A stretch of 64,000 nt of DNA from Cellulosilyticum sp. (GTDB taxonomy: Bacteria > Bacillota > Clostridia > Lachnospirales > Cellulosilyticaceae): NCBI GenBank assembly GCA_017941635.1, contig JAGAVZ010000253.1, positions 33,148 to 97,147 of the forward strand, read 5' to 3'. A model generated the notes under the pieces. It made no database searches, was not told the DNA's origin, and saw nothing but the letters and a program-made list of their open reading frames with translations. Made by a program: the position numbers and the translations under genes. Shown one piece after another: positions 52,849-61,088 of the stretch. Each line of letters starts with the position of its first letter. Position 1 is the stretch's first letter.

Positions 52849-53025
52849 TAGTGCCACTAATGATGGAGTTAGTGTGTATCAGAAATAGTGCTACTCATAA
52901 TGTGATTAAGTGACAGTATTAATAGTGACATTAATAGATAGCGTAAATACGCCATTTATAGATTTGAGATAGGTATACATTGCATTTGTAATACCCATGT
53001 CAATTGATTTATTTTTTTACATTTT

Positions 53026-53055
53026 GATATAAGACAGATGATTTTATCATACAAG
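53026..53055 (+). promoter_or_regulatory. Sigma-E-like promoter of spoIID
   Basis: -10 CATACAAG (53048-53055) resembles the sigma-E consensus CATACA-T, with GATATAA (53026-53032) 15 bases upstream as -35. spoIID is a known sigma-E gene in Bacillus. The ywmB-spoIID gap of 260 bases holds nothing else. Confidence 0.5.
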
Positions 53056-53108
53056 CCTTTTTTGCACATATACTAATAGTATACTGATAGATAAGAGGGG
53101 GAGTATGT

Positions 53109-54017
53109 ATGAAAACGTATCTAAGAATGTTTATATGCGTAGGTAGCAGTTTTATTTTGCTACCTATTTTTATTATAAAAATTTGTGGGATAGAAGTTGG
53201 TACAATGTCAGTAGATACATCAATTGCTATGGTTAAAGAAATGGATCAAGATATTATTCAAGAAGAGACCTTGATAGGCATATTAGCAAAAGAGATTCCT
53301 TATACATACGAGGAGGAAGCACTGAAAGCGCAGGCAATTGTTGAAAGAACCTATATGGCAAGACGTATCCTAGGAATTCAAAAACAAGGAGCAATTGTAG
53401 GATATACAATAGAAGAAATGAAGGCATTATGGGGAGATGAAAAGTATCAAGAAATCTATAATATTTATAAAGATGCTGTGCAAGCAACACGTAAGCAACT
53501 TATTATGTATGATAATAAACCAATTGAAGCATTATATCATGAGGCGAGTAGCGGACAAACAAGAGATGCAAAGAGTATTTACAAGCAAGAAATTCCATAC
53601 TTAAAAAGTGTAAAGAGTGAAGTAGACGAGATTAGTAAACAAGTTACACTAACAAAAGAAGATATAGCAAAAAAGTTAAAAGAAGCGTATCCAAATTTAG
53701 TAGTGGATATCAATATATTAGAGCAACAAATGCAAATTGTAAAAAAAGATGAAGCGGGATATATTTCAGCCATTCAAATTGGTAATGTAACAATGACAGG
53801 GGAGAGCTTAAAAAGCTTATTAGATCTGCCATCATGTGCTTTTAAAATGTATAATTCAGGGGATAAAATAATATTTGATGTAAGAGGTATAGGGGATGGT
53901 ATAGGATTAAGTTTGAATGGTGCAAATGAACTAGCAAAACAAGGAATGAGTTGTGAAGAGATTTTGCATTATTATTATGCTGATGTAACAATCGAGGAAT
54001 ATGAGGTTCAAAGCTAA
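53109..54017 (+). CDS. spoIID: Stage II sporulation protein D (lytic transglycosylase)
   Basis: Cleaves septal peptidoglycan for forespore engulfment, together with SpoIIM and SpoIIP. It has 302 residues with an N-terminal membrane anchor (~7-27). The catalytic Glu is in EEEALKAQAIVERTYMARR (Glu70), and the EASSGQT segment matches the family. The C-terminal glycine motif is altered: typical G-H-G-V-G-M-S-Q is here GDGIGLSLNG, so the His is missing. Otherwise the family pattern is intact. A ribosome site, AGAGGGGGAG, lies 9 bases before the ATG. Members act in the mother cell from a sigma-E promoter. Confidence 0.9.
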   Translation: MKTYLRMFICVGSSFILLPIFIIKICGIEVGTMSVDTSIAMVKEMDQDIIQEETLIGILAKEIPYTYEEEALKAQAIVERTYMARRILGIQKQGAIVGYTIEEMKALWGDEKYQEIYNIYKDAVQATRKQLIMYDNKPIEALYHEASSGQTRDAKSIYKQEIPYLKSVKSEVDEISKQVTLTKEDIAKKLKEAYPNLVVDINILEQQMQIVKKDEAGYISAIQIGNVTMTGESLKSLLDLPSCAFKMYNSGDKIIFDVRGIGDGIGLSLNGANELAKQGMSCEEILHYYYADVTIEEYEVQS

Positions 54018-54082
54018 TTATAAGAGACTAATATATATCGTTTTAAATAAAAAGCTAGAAGAACACAGTTCAATCATGAGGG

Positions 54083-54400
54083 TTACAAGAAATTTTATGA
54101 TGATAAATAGGATTCTTAACTGGTTTATAGATAAATAAACCAGTTTTATTTTTAAATTATATTGCTAGCATTTTAAAGTCATTTACAAGAAATCTAATGA
54201 TGGATAAATAAGATTTCCGATTTGTATTTCTGATTTGTTTATATATAGATAAAACAGTTTGATTTTTAATCTATACTAGTAGTTTTTTTTGAATACTTAC
54301 AAGAAACCTGATGGTGAAAAAATATAAGGCTCAACTTGTTTATCTATATAAAGAATTGAGTTAAAAATAAAAATTAAAAAAATTAAAAATGATTGAATAA
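54083..54400 (+). repeat. Three degenerate tandem repeats (about 100-115 bases) after spoIID
   Basis: Each copy starts with TTACAAGAAA (54083, 54183, 54297) followed by an ATGATG- or ATGGTG-like stretch, then a ~20-base AT-rich segment and a GTTTAT...ATAAA element. In the first copy that element is the intact spoIID terminator; in the second and third the stem has decayed. The spacing is 100 then 114 bases. It looks like tandem duplication of the 3' region of the gene. The remaining bases up to spoIIQ are AT-rich. Confidence 0.6.
54118..54152 (+). terminator. Terminator of spoIID
   Basis: AACTGGTTTAT (54118-54128) pairs with ATAAACCAGTT (54135-54145), followed by TTATTTTT. Confidence 0.85.
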
Positions 54401-54423
54401 TAAAAAACATCTTTGGCGATAAT
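54395..54423 (+). promoter_or_regulatory. Sigma-F-like promoter of spoIIQ
   Basis: -10 GGCGATAAT (54415-54423) fits the sigma-F consensus GGNNANANT, and -35 GAATA (54395-54399) is 15 bases upstream. In Bacillus spoIIQ is made in the forespore under sigma F. Confidence 0.6.
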
Positions 54424-54445
54424 TAGCATGTCGGAGGTGTAAAAT

Positions 54446-55402
54446 ATGAAAAAAATAGGAAATTTATTAAAACAGTATGGTTTTTACATTGCTACTGCAT
54501 TCGTATGTGTAGGTGCATTACTTGCTATCTTCTTAATGCCTAATAATCAAGGAAATGTCAAGAATGAGGCGAATCCTTATGCAAAGAATGAATACACAGA
54601 TGCAAAGGACTTAACACAAGGAGTAGAAGAGGATATTTTAGAAGAAGATGATTTAGATACTACAGATGGACTTAATACTGAAATATCAGATCAAGTAAAT
54701 GAGAATACAGAAGCAACTGTAGATGAGTCAGCATCACTTACTCCAGATGTAGCTAATACAGAAGAGACAGCTGAGAATGTAGCTACAGAAGAAAATACAT
54801 CAGAAAGTGCAGCAGCAACAGACGAAACTACAGCAGAAGAGGTTGTAGAACCAGAAACATTTGAATCTACTACAGCATCAACTAATGGAGAACCTTTCTT
54901 TGCAGAAGGTGACACATTTGCTTGGCCAGTAGAAGGTTCAGTTGTTGTACCATACACAGATGAAAGCACAAAACATTGGTTTAGTGAATCATTAAATCAA
55001 ACAATGCGTACATTTGGTATCTGTATTAGTGCAGAGGAAGGTACAGAAGTAAAAGCTGTAGCTAAAGGAACTGTTGTAGAGATTGTAGATGATTCATCTA
55101 CTTATCTAGAATCAGGTATGCCATATGTAGGTAAACTAATGGTTATCGATCATGGTAATGGTTACGTAAGTTTATATGGTTTCCAACGTGGTGAAGTTAA
55201 TGAGCAGCTTGTTGGACAAGTTGTTAATGCAGGAGATGTATTAGGATCAATTGGATCACCACAAGGTGCATTTATCGGAATTGGTGACAATATTTACTTA
55301 CAAGTAATGCATAACGATGAAGTTGTTAACCCATTAAACTATTTAGACTTAGGCAATCAAGATGTGAAGGCAGATAGCGTAGATCTTGGTTTTGCAGAAT
55401 AA
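54446..55402 (+). CDS. spoIIQ: SpoIIQ-like M23/LytM-domain protein with no zinc ligands
   Basis: 318 residues: one membrane helix near the N-terminus (~12-31), a long Glu/Thr/Ser-rich linker (~40-155), then a LytM/M23 domain (~170-290). Forespore-membrane SpoIIQ pairs with mother-cell SpoIIIAH during engulfment. The zinc-binding sites of active M23 enzymes are lost: the HxGxD position reads TFGICI, the YAH position reads YGF, and the HLHFE position reads NIYLQV. A structural rather than enzymatic role is therefore predicted. GGAGG lies before ATG 54446. It sits between spoIID and spoIIID as in Bacillus. A 12-base hairpin without a T tail follows at 55423-55460. Confidence 0.85.
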   Translation: MKKIGNLLKQYGFYIATAFVCVGALLAIFLMPNNQGNVKNEANPYAKNEYTDAKDLTQGVEEDILEEDDLDTTDGLNTEISDQVNENTEATVDESASLTPDVANTEETAENVATEENTSESAAATDETTAEEVVEPETFESTTASTNGEPFFAEGDTFAWPVEGSVVVPYTDESTKHWFSESLNQTMRTFGICISAEEGTEVKAVAKGTVVEIVDDSSTYLESGMPYVGKLMVIDHGNGYVSLYGFQRGEVNEQLVGQVVNAGDVLGSIGSPQGAFIGIGDNIYLQVMHNDEVVNPLNYLDLGNQDVKADSVDLGFAE

Positions 55403-55701
55403 GGCTTAAAGATCATTAAGTTTGAAAGAGGATATCCTAGGAGATAGGTATCCTCTTTCACTATTTAGCGCATATAAGCTATTGTAGGAATACAGGGAGT
55501 TACTTTATAAAGTAGAGCGTTACGTTAAAGATATATAGGATGACTTTGCGGAAAATATACTATTTTTTTATAAGAAATGGTATTCTAATACATAGGATAT
55601 ATCAAACACTGTCCAAGTCTGTCAATTAGGACAAAGCATGGACAAATTATAGATAAAAACAATAAGTTGTATATTTTTTTTAGAGAATGGTTTATTTATC
55701 T

Positions 55702-55731
55702 GTAATAAGTAGGAATGGCCTTGCATAAGAT
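55702..55731 (+). promoter_or_regulatory. Sigma-E-like promoter of spoIIID
   Basis: GTAATAA (55702-55708), 15-base spacer, CATAAGAT (55724-55731), resembling sigma-E -35 and -10 elements, 33 bases before the start. spoIIID is sigma-E dependent in known sporeformers. Confidence 0.42.
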
Positions 55732-55764
55732 TAAATCAAGAGTCTTGTTAAGGGGGGCCTTTTC

Positions 55765-56019
55765 TTGAAAGCTTATATAGAAGAAAGAGCCGTAGAAGCC
55801 GCAAAGTATATTATAAGTTCAAATGCTACTGTTAGAGAAACAGCCAAGAAGTTTGGTATTAGTAAGAGTACAGTGCATAAAGATGTAACGGAAAGACTTG
55901 AGAAAATAAATCCTAAATTGGCTCATGAAGCAAGAAAAGTGTTGGAGCTCAACAAAGCTGAGAGGCATTTAAGAGGTGGGTTGGCAACTAAAGAAAAGTA
56001 TTCACATCTAATAAAATAG
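55765..56019 (+). CDS. spoIIID: Sporulation transcriptional regulator SpoIIID
   Basis: DNA-binding regulator of mother-cell gene expression, 84 residues. The N-terminal helix-turn-helix is at ~22-45 (TVRETAKKFGISKSTVHKDV), and the basic C-terminus (RHLRGGLATKEKYSHLIK) contacts DNA. The start is TTG 55765 after GGGGGG, and the typical first residues MKAYIEERAVE support it. A terminator follows, so it is monocistronic. Confidence 0.96.
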   Translation: MKAYIEERAVEAAKYIISSNATVRETAKKFGISKSTVHKDVTERLEKINPKLAHEARKVLELNKAERHLRGGLATKEKYSHLIK

Positions 56020-56030
56020 AGTAGTAGATA

Positions 56031-56093
56031 AAACTATCAAATCATTACTATTTTAGACTTTAAGCTAGGGTGGTAATGATTTGATAGTTTTTT
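56031..56093 (+). terminator. Terminator of spoIIID
   Basis: An arm of about 18 bases (56031-56048) pairs with 56073-56093 through ATCAAATCATTAC/GTAATGATTTGAT, followed by TTTTTT. Confidence 0.9.
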
Positions 56094-56570
56094 GTTGTCA
56101 AAAAAATAGATATAGGTAAAGATAATAAAATAGGTTATAGATAGGGATGAAAGATAATAAAGAAGTTATATAGATAGAGGTAAGGGAAAATAAAAGGAGT
56201 TAAGGTAGAGATAAATTAAAACGGCAGAATATTAATATAGGTTTATTTTGTGAAAGCTATAATCAGCTAATTAAAATGCATAAAGATAAAAATATCAGAA
56301 AATAAATTTATTTACTTAAACAAAATTAGATTAATGCACAAAAAAATAATGTACATGAATAATAATTTAAAGAAAATTCACAAAAAAATCAATAAACAAA
56401 TAAAAAATGCAATAAACTGTGATGTATAGAAGGACGAAATATTATAAACTTAAATTAAGCTAAAAGTACTTACTTAAATAGTTTTGTAAGAATTAAAGGT
56501 AGTGTAAAACAATCGATGAAAAATAAAAAACAAAGATGCGTTACACTAAACCTAAATGGGGGAAAAAGAT
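56094..56570. other. AT-rich, purine-rich gap before the ABC-transporter remnant
   Basis: Roughly 480 bases, very AT-rich, with purine-rich runs of the type GATAGGGATGAAAGATAATAA. The pair GTGTAA (56503-56508) and TTACAC (56541-56546) flanks the last part before the remnant and could be an operator half-site pair. Presumably this held the promoter of the lost sugar-transport operon. No gene is supported. Confidence 0.4.
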
Positions 56571-57004
56571 ATGAAAAAGAAATGGATGGTAGGGTTATTA
56601 TCAACAACATTATTAGCTTCTTTATTTACAGGCTGTGGTACTAGTTCACAAAATACACAAGAAGTATCAGCCCTGAGACTTCAAATGAAGCAGCGTTGAT
56701 TGATGGTGCAAATTACTTTACGATTTTTGGAAGAGTTATTTTACCACTTATGAAACCAGCTTGTACCACTCTTTTAATTTTAAATGGAATTGGTACATAT
56801 AATGACTTCTATATCCCTAATCTCTATTTAAGAAGTGATGTACAAACTTTTACGGTTGCACTGTATAAGTTCTTTGGAAATATGTCTACACCATTTGAAA
56901 TTGTAGCGGCTGCCATTATTATAGGAATGATTCCAATAGGCATCGCTTATATCTTCTTACAAAAATATATCTTCTATGGTTTAGCAGGAGCCGTTAAAAT
57001 ATGA
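56571..57004 (+). pseudogene. Deletion fusion of a sugar-binding lipoprotein start to an ABC permease end
   Basis: ATG 56571 after GGGGGAAAA begins a lipoprotein signal (MKKKWMVGLLSTTLLA...LFTGC, Cys22) followed by a Ser/Thr/Gln linker, typical of an ABC sugar-binding protein, and stops at 56697. The overlapping frame to 57004 encodes the EAA loop and last two helices of a MalG/AraQ-type sugar permease (EAALIDGANYFTIF, RVILPLMKP, ending FYGLAGAVKI). The rest of the binding protein, any first permease and the start of the second permease are missing. The EAA-coding GAAGCAGCG could be a microhomology at the junction. One base loss would put both parts in frame. Confidence 0.7.
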
Positions 57005-57363
57005 TGAAAGAGACCATCTTAAACAAGATTTTAAATACGATTCATGTCATCTTTTTTACAAGTATACTGTGCTTTGGCATCACCTTTTTATCAGGAACAT
57101 TATTAATGATACCAGCTTTTTCGGCAGCCTTTATAATGGGTAAAACATTAATTTATAAAGAGTTTGATATTACAGATAGTGTGATTAAGAATTATTTCTT
57201 ATATATGAAGTCGTCCATGCATCTAATGAAGTACATACCACTTAATAGCATATTGCTACTTAATGTGATAGGCACAATGGGAGCAGGTGTAGTAGGAATG
57301 GAAAGCATAGAAATCATCCAAAGTAAAAATAAATTTTTACTTCTAGGAATGAGTGGCATTTAA
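57001..57363 (+). pseudogene. Truncated YesL/DUF624-like membrane protein
   Basis: The ORF overlaps the permease stop codon (ATGATG at 57001), as in intact YesL-linked sugar operons. It encodes three hydrophobic segments and the LSGTLLMIPAFSAAFIMGKTLIYKE region reminiscent of DUF624, but ends after 120 residues, whereas YesL proteins have ~200. It may be a truncated remnant of the same deletion-scarred operon. Assignment is moderate; a short intact protein is possible. Confidence 0.45.
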
Positions 57364-57461
57364 TAGCTTTTTTTGTTCTATCTTTTTTGAAAAAAAAGTA
57401 CTTTTTATAAGAGAATATGTTAAAATTAGGCTAAGAATATTGAATACAAAGGAGAATCTAC

Positions 57462-58463
57462 ATGTTTGGAATGGGTGCAGATATAGGAATAGATTTAGGG
57501 ACAGCCTATGTTCTCGTTTATGTTAAGGGAAAAGGGATTGTACTCAGAGAGCCCTCAATTGTAGCAGTTAAAGAAAAAACAAAACAAGTAATTGCAGTAG
57601 GTGAAGAAGCAAGAGCTATGCTTGGTAGGACACCAGCGAATATAAAAACTATTAGACCTCTTAAACAAGGGGTTATTTCAGACTATGATGCAACAGAGCA
57701 GATGCTTAAATATTTTATACATAAAGCAATAGGTCATAGACTTATTAAGCCACGTATTGGTGTATGTGTGCCAAGTGGTGTGACAGAGGTAGAAAGACGT
57801 GCAGTGGAGGATGCTACAAAATTAGCAGGTGCTAGATTTGTAGATATTATCGAGGAACCAATTGCTGCGGCTATTGGAGCGGGAATTGATATTTCACGTC
57901 CTTGCGGTAGTATGATTGTTGATATTGGCGGGGGAACTACTGATATTGCAGTTATCTCTCTTGGTGGGGCAGTTGTGAAAAAATCTCTCAAAATTGCAGG
58001 GGATAATTTTGATGAGACAATCGTTAAATATATGAGAAAAAAATATAGTATGCTGATTGGTGAAAGAACAGCGGAAGAAATAAAAATTAATGTGGGAAGT
58101 GTTTATAAAAGAGAAGTTCCTGCCGAAATAAATATAAGGGGACGTAACTTAGTATCAGGACTCCCTAAGAATATCATAGTTTCTTCAGAAGAGATTAGAG
58201 AAGCTTTAGAAGAACCAGTGACAAGTATTGTTGAAGGCGTAAAAGCCGTTTTAGAGGTAACACCACCTGAACTTGCAGCAGATATTGCTGATAGAGGGAT
58301 TGTCTTAACAGGTGGAGGAAGTCTTATTTATGGTTTAGACAAATTAATTACAGCAGAAACGGGCATTAATACTGTAATCGCAGAAGATACAATGTCATGT
58401 GTTGCGATTGGTACAGGCGCGTGGGTTGAATATAGATATGCAAATGACGCTAAAAAATTATAA
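57462..58463 (+). CDS. mbl: MreB-like cell shape protein (Mbl)
   Basis: Actin-like filament protein that guides wall synthesis. It has 333 residues. Phosphate-binding motifs are DLGTA (11-15) and DIGGGTTD (154-161), and the adenosine motif TGGGS lies near residue 287. Position next to spoIIID and upstream of flagellar rod genes matches mbl in Bacillus. The ribosome site AAAGGAG lies 8 bases before the ATG. It is the first gene of a run with two rod genes at short spacing. Confidence 0.94.
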   Translation: MFGMGADIGIDLGTAYVLVYVKGKGIVLREPSIVAVKEKTKQVIAVGEEARAMLGRTPANIKTIRPLKQGVISDYDATEQMLKYFIHKAIGHRLIKPRIGVCVPSGVTEVERRAVEDATKLAGARFVDIIEEPIAAAIGAGIDISRPCGSMIVDIGGGTTDIAVISLGGAVVKKSLKIAGDNFDETIVKYMRKKYSMLIGERTAEEIKINVGSVYKREVPAEINIRGRNLVSGLPKNIIVSSEEIREALEEPVTSIVEGVKAVLEVTPPELAADIADRGIVLTGGGSLIYGLDKLITAETGINTVIAEDTMSCVAIGTGAWVEYRYANDAKKL

Positions 58464-58503
58464 GTATTTTAGAGCAAGTTCGAAAAACTAAAGAGGTGAA
58501 GAG

Positions 58504-59271
58504 ATGGTAAGAGGACTGTATACAGCAGCAATGGGGATGAATGTGCAGGCAAAACGATTAGATATTGTATCTAATGACTTGGCTAATGCTGGTACAACGG
58601 GGTACAAGAAGGATGTTGCAGTGGTTTCATCTTTCAAGGAAGAATACTTAGCTAGATTAAATGATCAGCAAAATTTTGCGCCTAATAATGCAATTATTGG
58701 GAAGATTACATATGGAGCTAAAATAGATGAAGTTTATACAGATTTCACTCAAGGCTCAGTAAGAGCAACTAGCTCACCAAATGATTTAGCAATTCAAGGT
58801 GATGGTTTCTTTACAGTACAAACACCAAATGGATTAGCGTATACAAGAGACGGAAATTTCATGATTAACCAATTTGGACAACTTGTAACATCAGAAGGGT
58901 ATAATGTAATGGGACAAGAAGGAGCAATTGAGTTAGGAGAAGATTATTTTACTCAAGGAAATAGTATTGTTGTACAAGGTAATGGAGAAATTTATCTAGA
59001 TGGTGCTTATATCGATACATTAGATATTGCTAATTTTACAGATAATCGTTCATTAACGAAATTAGATGATAATCTATATACTTCAACAGGTGAAAGAGGT
59101 GAATTTACAGGAGGTATTATCCAAAGTTTCTTAGAAACCTCTAATGTAAATACAGTTTCAGCTATGGTAGATATGATTACAGTTGCTAGAGCATATGAAA
59201 CAAATCAAAAGATGGTACAAACACAAGATAGTCTTTTAGGAAAAGCCGTTAATGAATTAGGAAGAGGTTAA
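58504..59271 (+). CDS. flhO: Flagellar basal-body rod protein (FlgF/FlhO-like)
   Basis: Distal/proximal rod subunit of the flagellum, 255 residues. It carries the rod signature at the N-terminus (RGLYTAAMGMNVQAKRLDIVSNDLANAGTTGYKK, conserved as ANxxTxGY) and the C-terminal coiled-coil motif SNVNTVSAMVDMITVARAYETNQKM. The central domain GDGFFTVQTPNG is typical of FlgF/FlgG. The gene starts 40 bases after mbl and is followed 15 bases later by flhP, an operon. Confidence 0.92.
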   Translation: MVRGLYTAAMGMNVQAKRLDIVSNDLANAGTTGYKKDVAVVSSFKEEYLARLNDQQNFAPNNAIIGKITYGAKIDEVYTDFTQGSVRATSSPNDLAIQGDGFFTVQTPNGLAYTRDGNFMINQFGQLVTSEGYNVMGQEGAIELGEDYFTQGNSIVVQGNGEIYLDGAYIDTLDIANFTDNRSLTKLDDNLYTSTGERGEFTGGIIQSFLETSNVNTVSAMVDMITVARAYETNQKMVQTQDSLLGKAVNELGRG

Positions 59272-59286
59272 GAGGAGGAATAAATA

Positions 59287-60102
59287 ATGGTTAGAGCGTT
59301 ATATACAGCAGCATCAGGAATGACAGCACAACAACTTAATGTAGATACAATTTCAAATAACTTAGCGAACGTTAATACAGTAGGTTATAAAAAAGAAACA
59401 ACGAACTTCAAAAGTTTACTCTATACAAATCTAAGAGGACCTGAAAATGAAGCAATTACAGAGACTACACCATCTGTAAAACAAGTAGGTCATGGTGTAC
59501 GTGCACTTGCAAATTCCCGTAATTATAGTACTGGTACACTTCAAAAAACTGAAAATCCAACAGATATTGCGATTGTAGGAAATGGTTTCTTTGCAATTGA
59601 TAATAATGGTGAAGAAGTTTATACAAGAGATGGTAGTTTTAGATTTGCTATGTTAGAAGATGAAGGAAGTTATGCACTTGTAACAGCAGATGGTTACCCA
59701 GTACTTTCTACAGAAGATGAATCTATTATTATTGGTAGCGAAGTGTCTACTGATAAATTAAAAATTGGAGAAGATGGTACAGTTTTCTACTTAGATGAAG
59801 AGGGTATTAAGATGGATGTTGCACAAATTAAAGTGGTTCAATTTGCTAATAGAGAAGGTCTAGAAGCAACTGGTGGCAACCTTTATAAAGCAACAGCGGC
59901 ATCAGGTGAGCCAATGGTTGAAGGTGATGACGATATGCTTACAAGAAGTACACTTCGTACAGGATATCTTGAAGGAAGTAATGTTCAATTGGCAGAAGAA
60001 ATGGTTAACTTAATCATTGCACAAAGAGCTTATGAAGTAAATTCAACAGCAATCAAAACCGCAGACGATATGATGCAACAAGCTAACCAATTAAAACAAT
60101 AA
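59287..60102 (+). CDS. flhP: Flagellar basal-body rod protein FlgG-like (FlhP)
   Basis: Second rod protein, 271 residues. The N-terminal motif is ALYTAASGMTAQQLNVDTIS, NLANVNTVGYKK; GNGFFAIDNNGEE marks the D1 domain; the C-terminal motif is SNVQLAEEMVNLIIAQRAYE, typical of FlgG. It is 15 bases after flhO with AGAGGAGG as ribosome site. Together with FlhO it builds the rod; the main flagellar operon is elsewhere. Confidence 0.94.
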   Translation: MVRALYTAASGMTAQQLNVDTISNNLANVNTVGYKKETTNFKSLLYTNLRGPENEAITETTPSVKQVGHGVRALANSRNYSTGTLQKTENPTDIAIVGNGFFAIDNNGEEVYTRDGSFRFAMLEDEGSYALVTADGYPVLSTEDESIIIGSEVSTDKLKIGEDGTVFYLDEEGIKMDVAQIKVVQFANREGLEATGGNLYKATAASGEPMVEGDDDMLTRSTLRTGYLEGSNVQLAEEMVNLIIAQRAYEVNSTAIKTADDMMQQANQLKQ

Positions 60103-60209
60103 AATAGATACTTTGTTATTTTCCAAATGATACTAATAGTGTTTCATAATGTATCAATGCAAGACTAAGAAGTTTGTCTATAGATTTATACTATATAGGA
60201 GGTGACAAA

Positions 60210-60638
60210 ATGGATATTTCAGGTATAAGTTCGTATTTAGGCATGCAACAAGATCTGGCTAAAAGCTCTGCTGAGGTAAGTGGTGATGATTTCAAAAATG
60301 CTTTAAATCAAGCGATGGCAAGTGGTGATGACACGGAATTAAGAGATGCTTGTGATACTTTAGAATCTTATATGATTGGAATGGTTTTAAAACAAGTTAA
60401 AGAATCTATGATGCAGGATGATGAAGATTCTTTGATTCCTAAAGGAGATTATGTAAAAACATTTGAAGAGCATATGATTAATTCTGTGGCAGATAGTTTA
60501 GTAGAAGCAGGGGGATTAGGTTTATCTAATCAACTTTATACACAAATTAAAAATTCCTATGGAACTCAAATGGAAATCAGCTCACAAAATCAAGCAGCTA
60601 TGGCATCTGTTGCTACAAAAGTAGATAATGATATATAG
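60210..60638 (+). CDS. flgJ: Flagellar rod-binding protein (FlgJ N-terminal domain type)
   Basis: 142-residue protein corresponding to the rod-binding N-terminal domain of FlgJ, with no muramidase domain: ALNQAMASGDDTELRDACDTLESYMIGMVLKQVKES, then YVKTFEEHMINSVADSL and GGLGLSNQLYTQI, matching the family. The start is ATG 60210, 7 bases after AGGAGGTG; a longer start at 60174 has no ribosome site. Rod assembly would use the preceding FlhO/FlhP subunits. Confidence 0.87.
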   Translation: MDISGISSYLGMQQDLAKSSAEVSGDDFKNALNQAMASGDDTELRDACDTLESYMIGMVLKQVKESMMQDDEDSLIPKGDYVKTFEEHMINSVADSLVEAGGLGLSNQLYTQIKNSYGTQMEISSQNQAAMASVATKVDNDI

Positions 60639-60793
60639 GAATGGTAATATCTGCACATAAAGATTACTAATATATAAAGATAATATCTATCGATAAAAGC
60701 TAGCGATATACAAAAACAGTAATATTGTAGAATGAGTTTATATTCTGTTAAAAATATTGAAAAGTACATATATTTGAACAAAGAAAATATATA

Positions 60794-60822
60794 TTGACAC
60801 TATATAGGATAGTCTATATAAT
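60794..60822 (+). promoter_or_regulatory. Sigma-A promoter of metK
   Basis: -35 TTGACA (60794-60799), 17-base spacer, -10 TATAAT (60817-60822), a near-perfect promoter. Transcription would start about 20 bases before the riboswitch. Confidence 0.8.
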
Positions 60823-60849
60823 GAAATAGAAAATTACATGATAAATATT

Positions 60850-61018
60850 CTTATCCAGAGAGGTGGAGGGACAGGGCCCTATGAAACCCGGCAACCTAGT
60901 AACGCACGAGCGGAGTGCAGCACTAAGGTGCCAATTCCCACGCATAGTGTATATGCGTAAGATGAGGATCATTAACGAAGAAAAGTAAACCTCATTGAAA
61001 ATTCGATGAGGTTTTTTT
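60850..61018 (+). promoter_or_regulatory. SAM-I riboswitch (S-box) with terminator, controlling metK
   Basis: P1 CTTATC (60850-60855) pairs with GATGAG (60961-60966). Conserved core elements are AGAGAGGTGGAGGGA, GGCCCTATGAAACCCGGCAACC (split), and AAGGTGCCAATTCC. Downstream, AAACCTCAT (60987-60995) pairs with ATGAGGTTT (61006-61014) plus a T run, an intrinsic terminator. The antiterminator alternative is GATGAGG with CCTCAT. Under high SAM the aptamer forms and transcription stops before metK. All pieces are in classical order. Confidence 0.96.
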
Positions 61019-61088
61019 GTTGCTGGAAAAGAAGACTATTTATTAGGGAAATTCAAATAAACGCATTGACCAATAGGGAGGAAACAAA

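Noticed and set aside
55423..55460. Terminator after spoIIQ
   Set aside because: A 12-base stem is present but the T tail is missing, so it is noted only within the spoIIQ entry.
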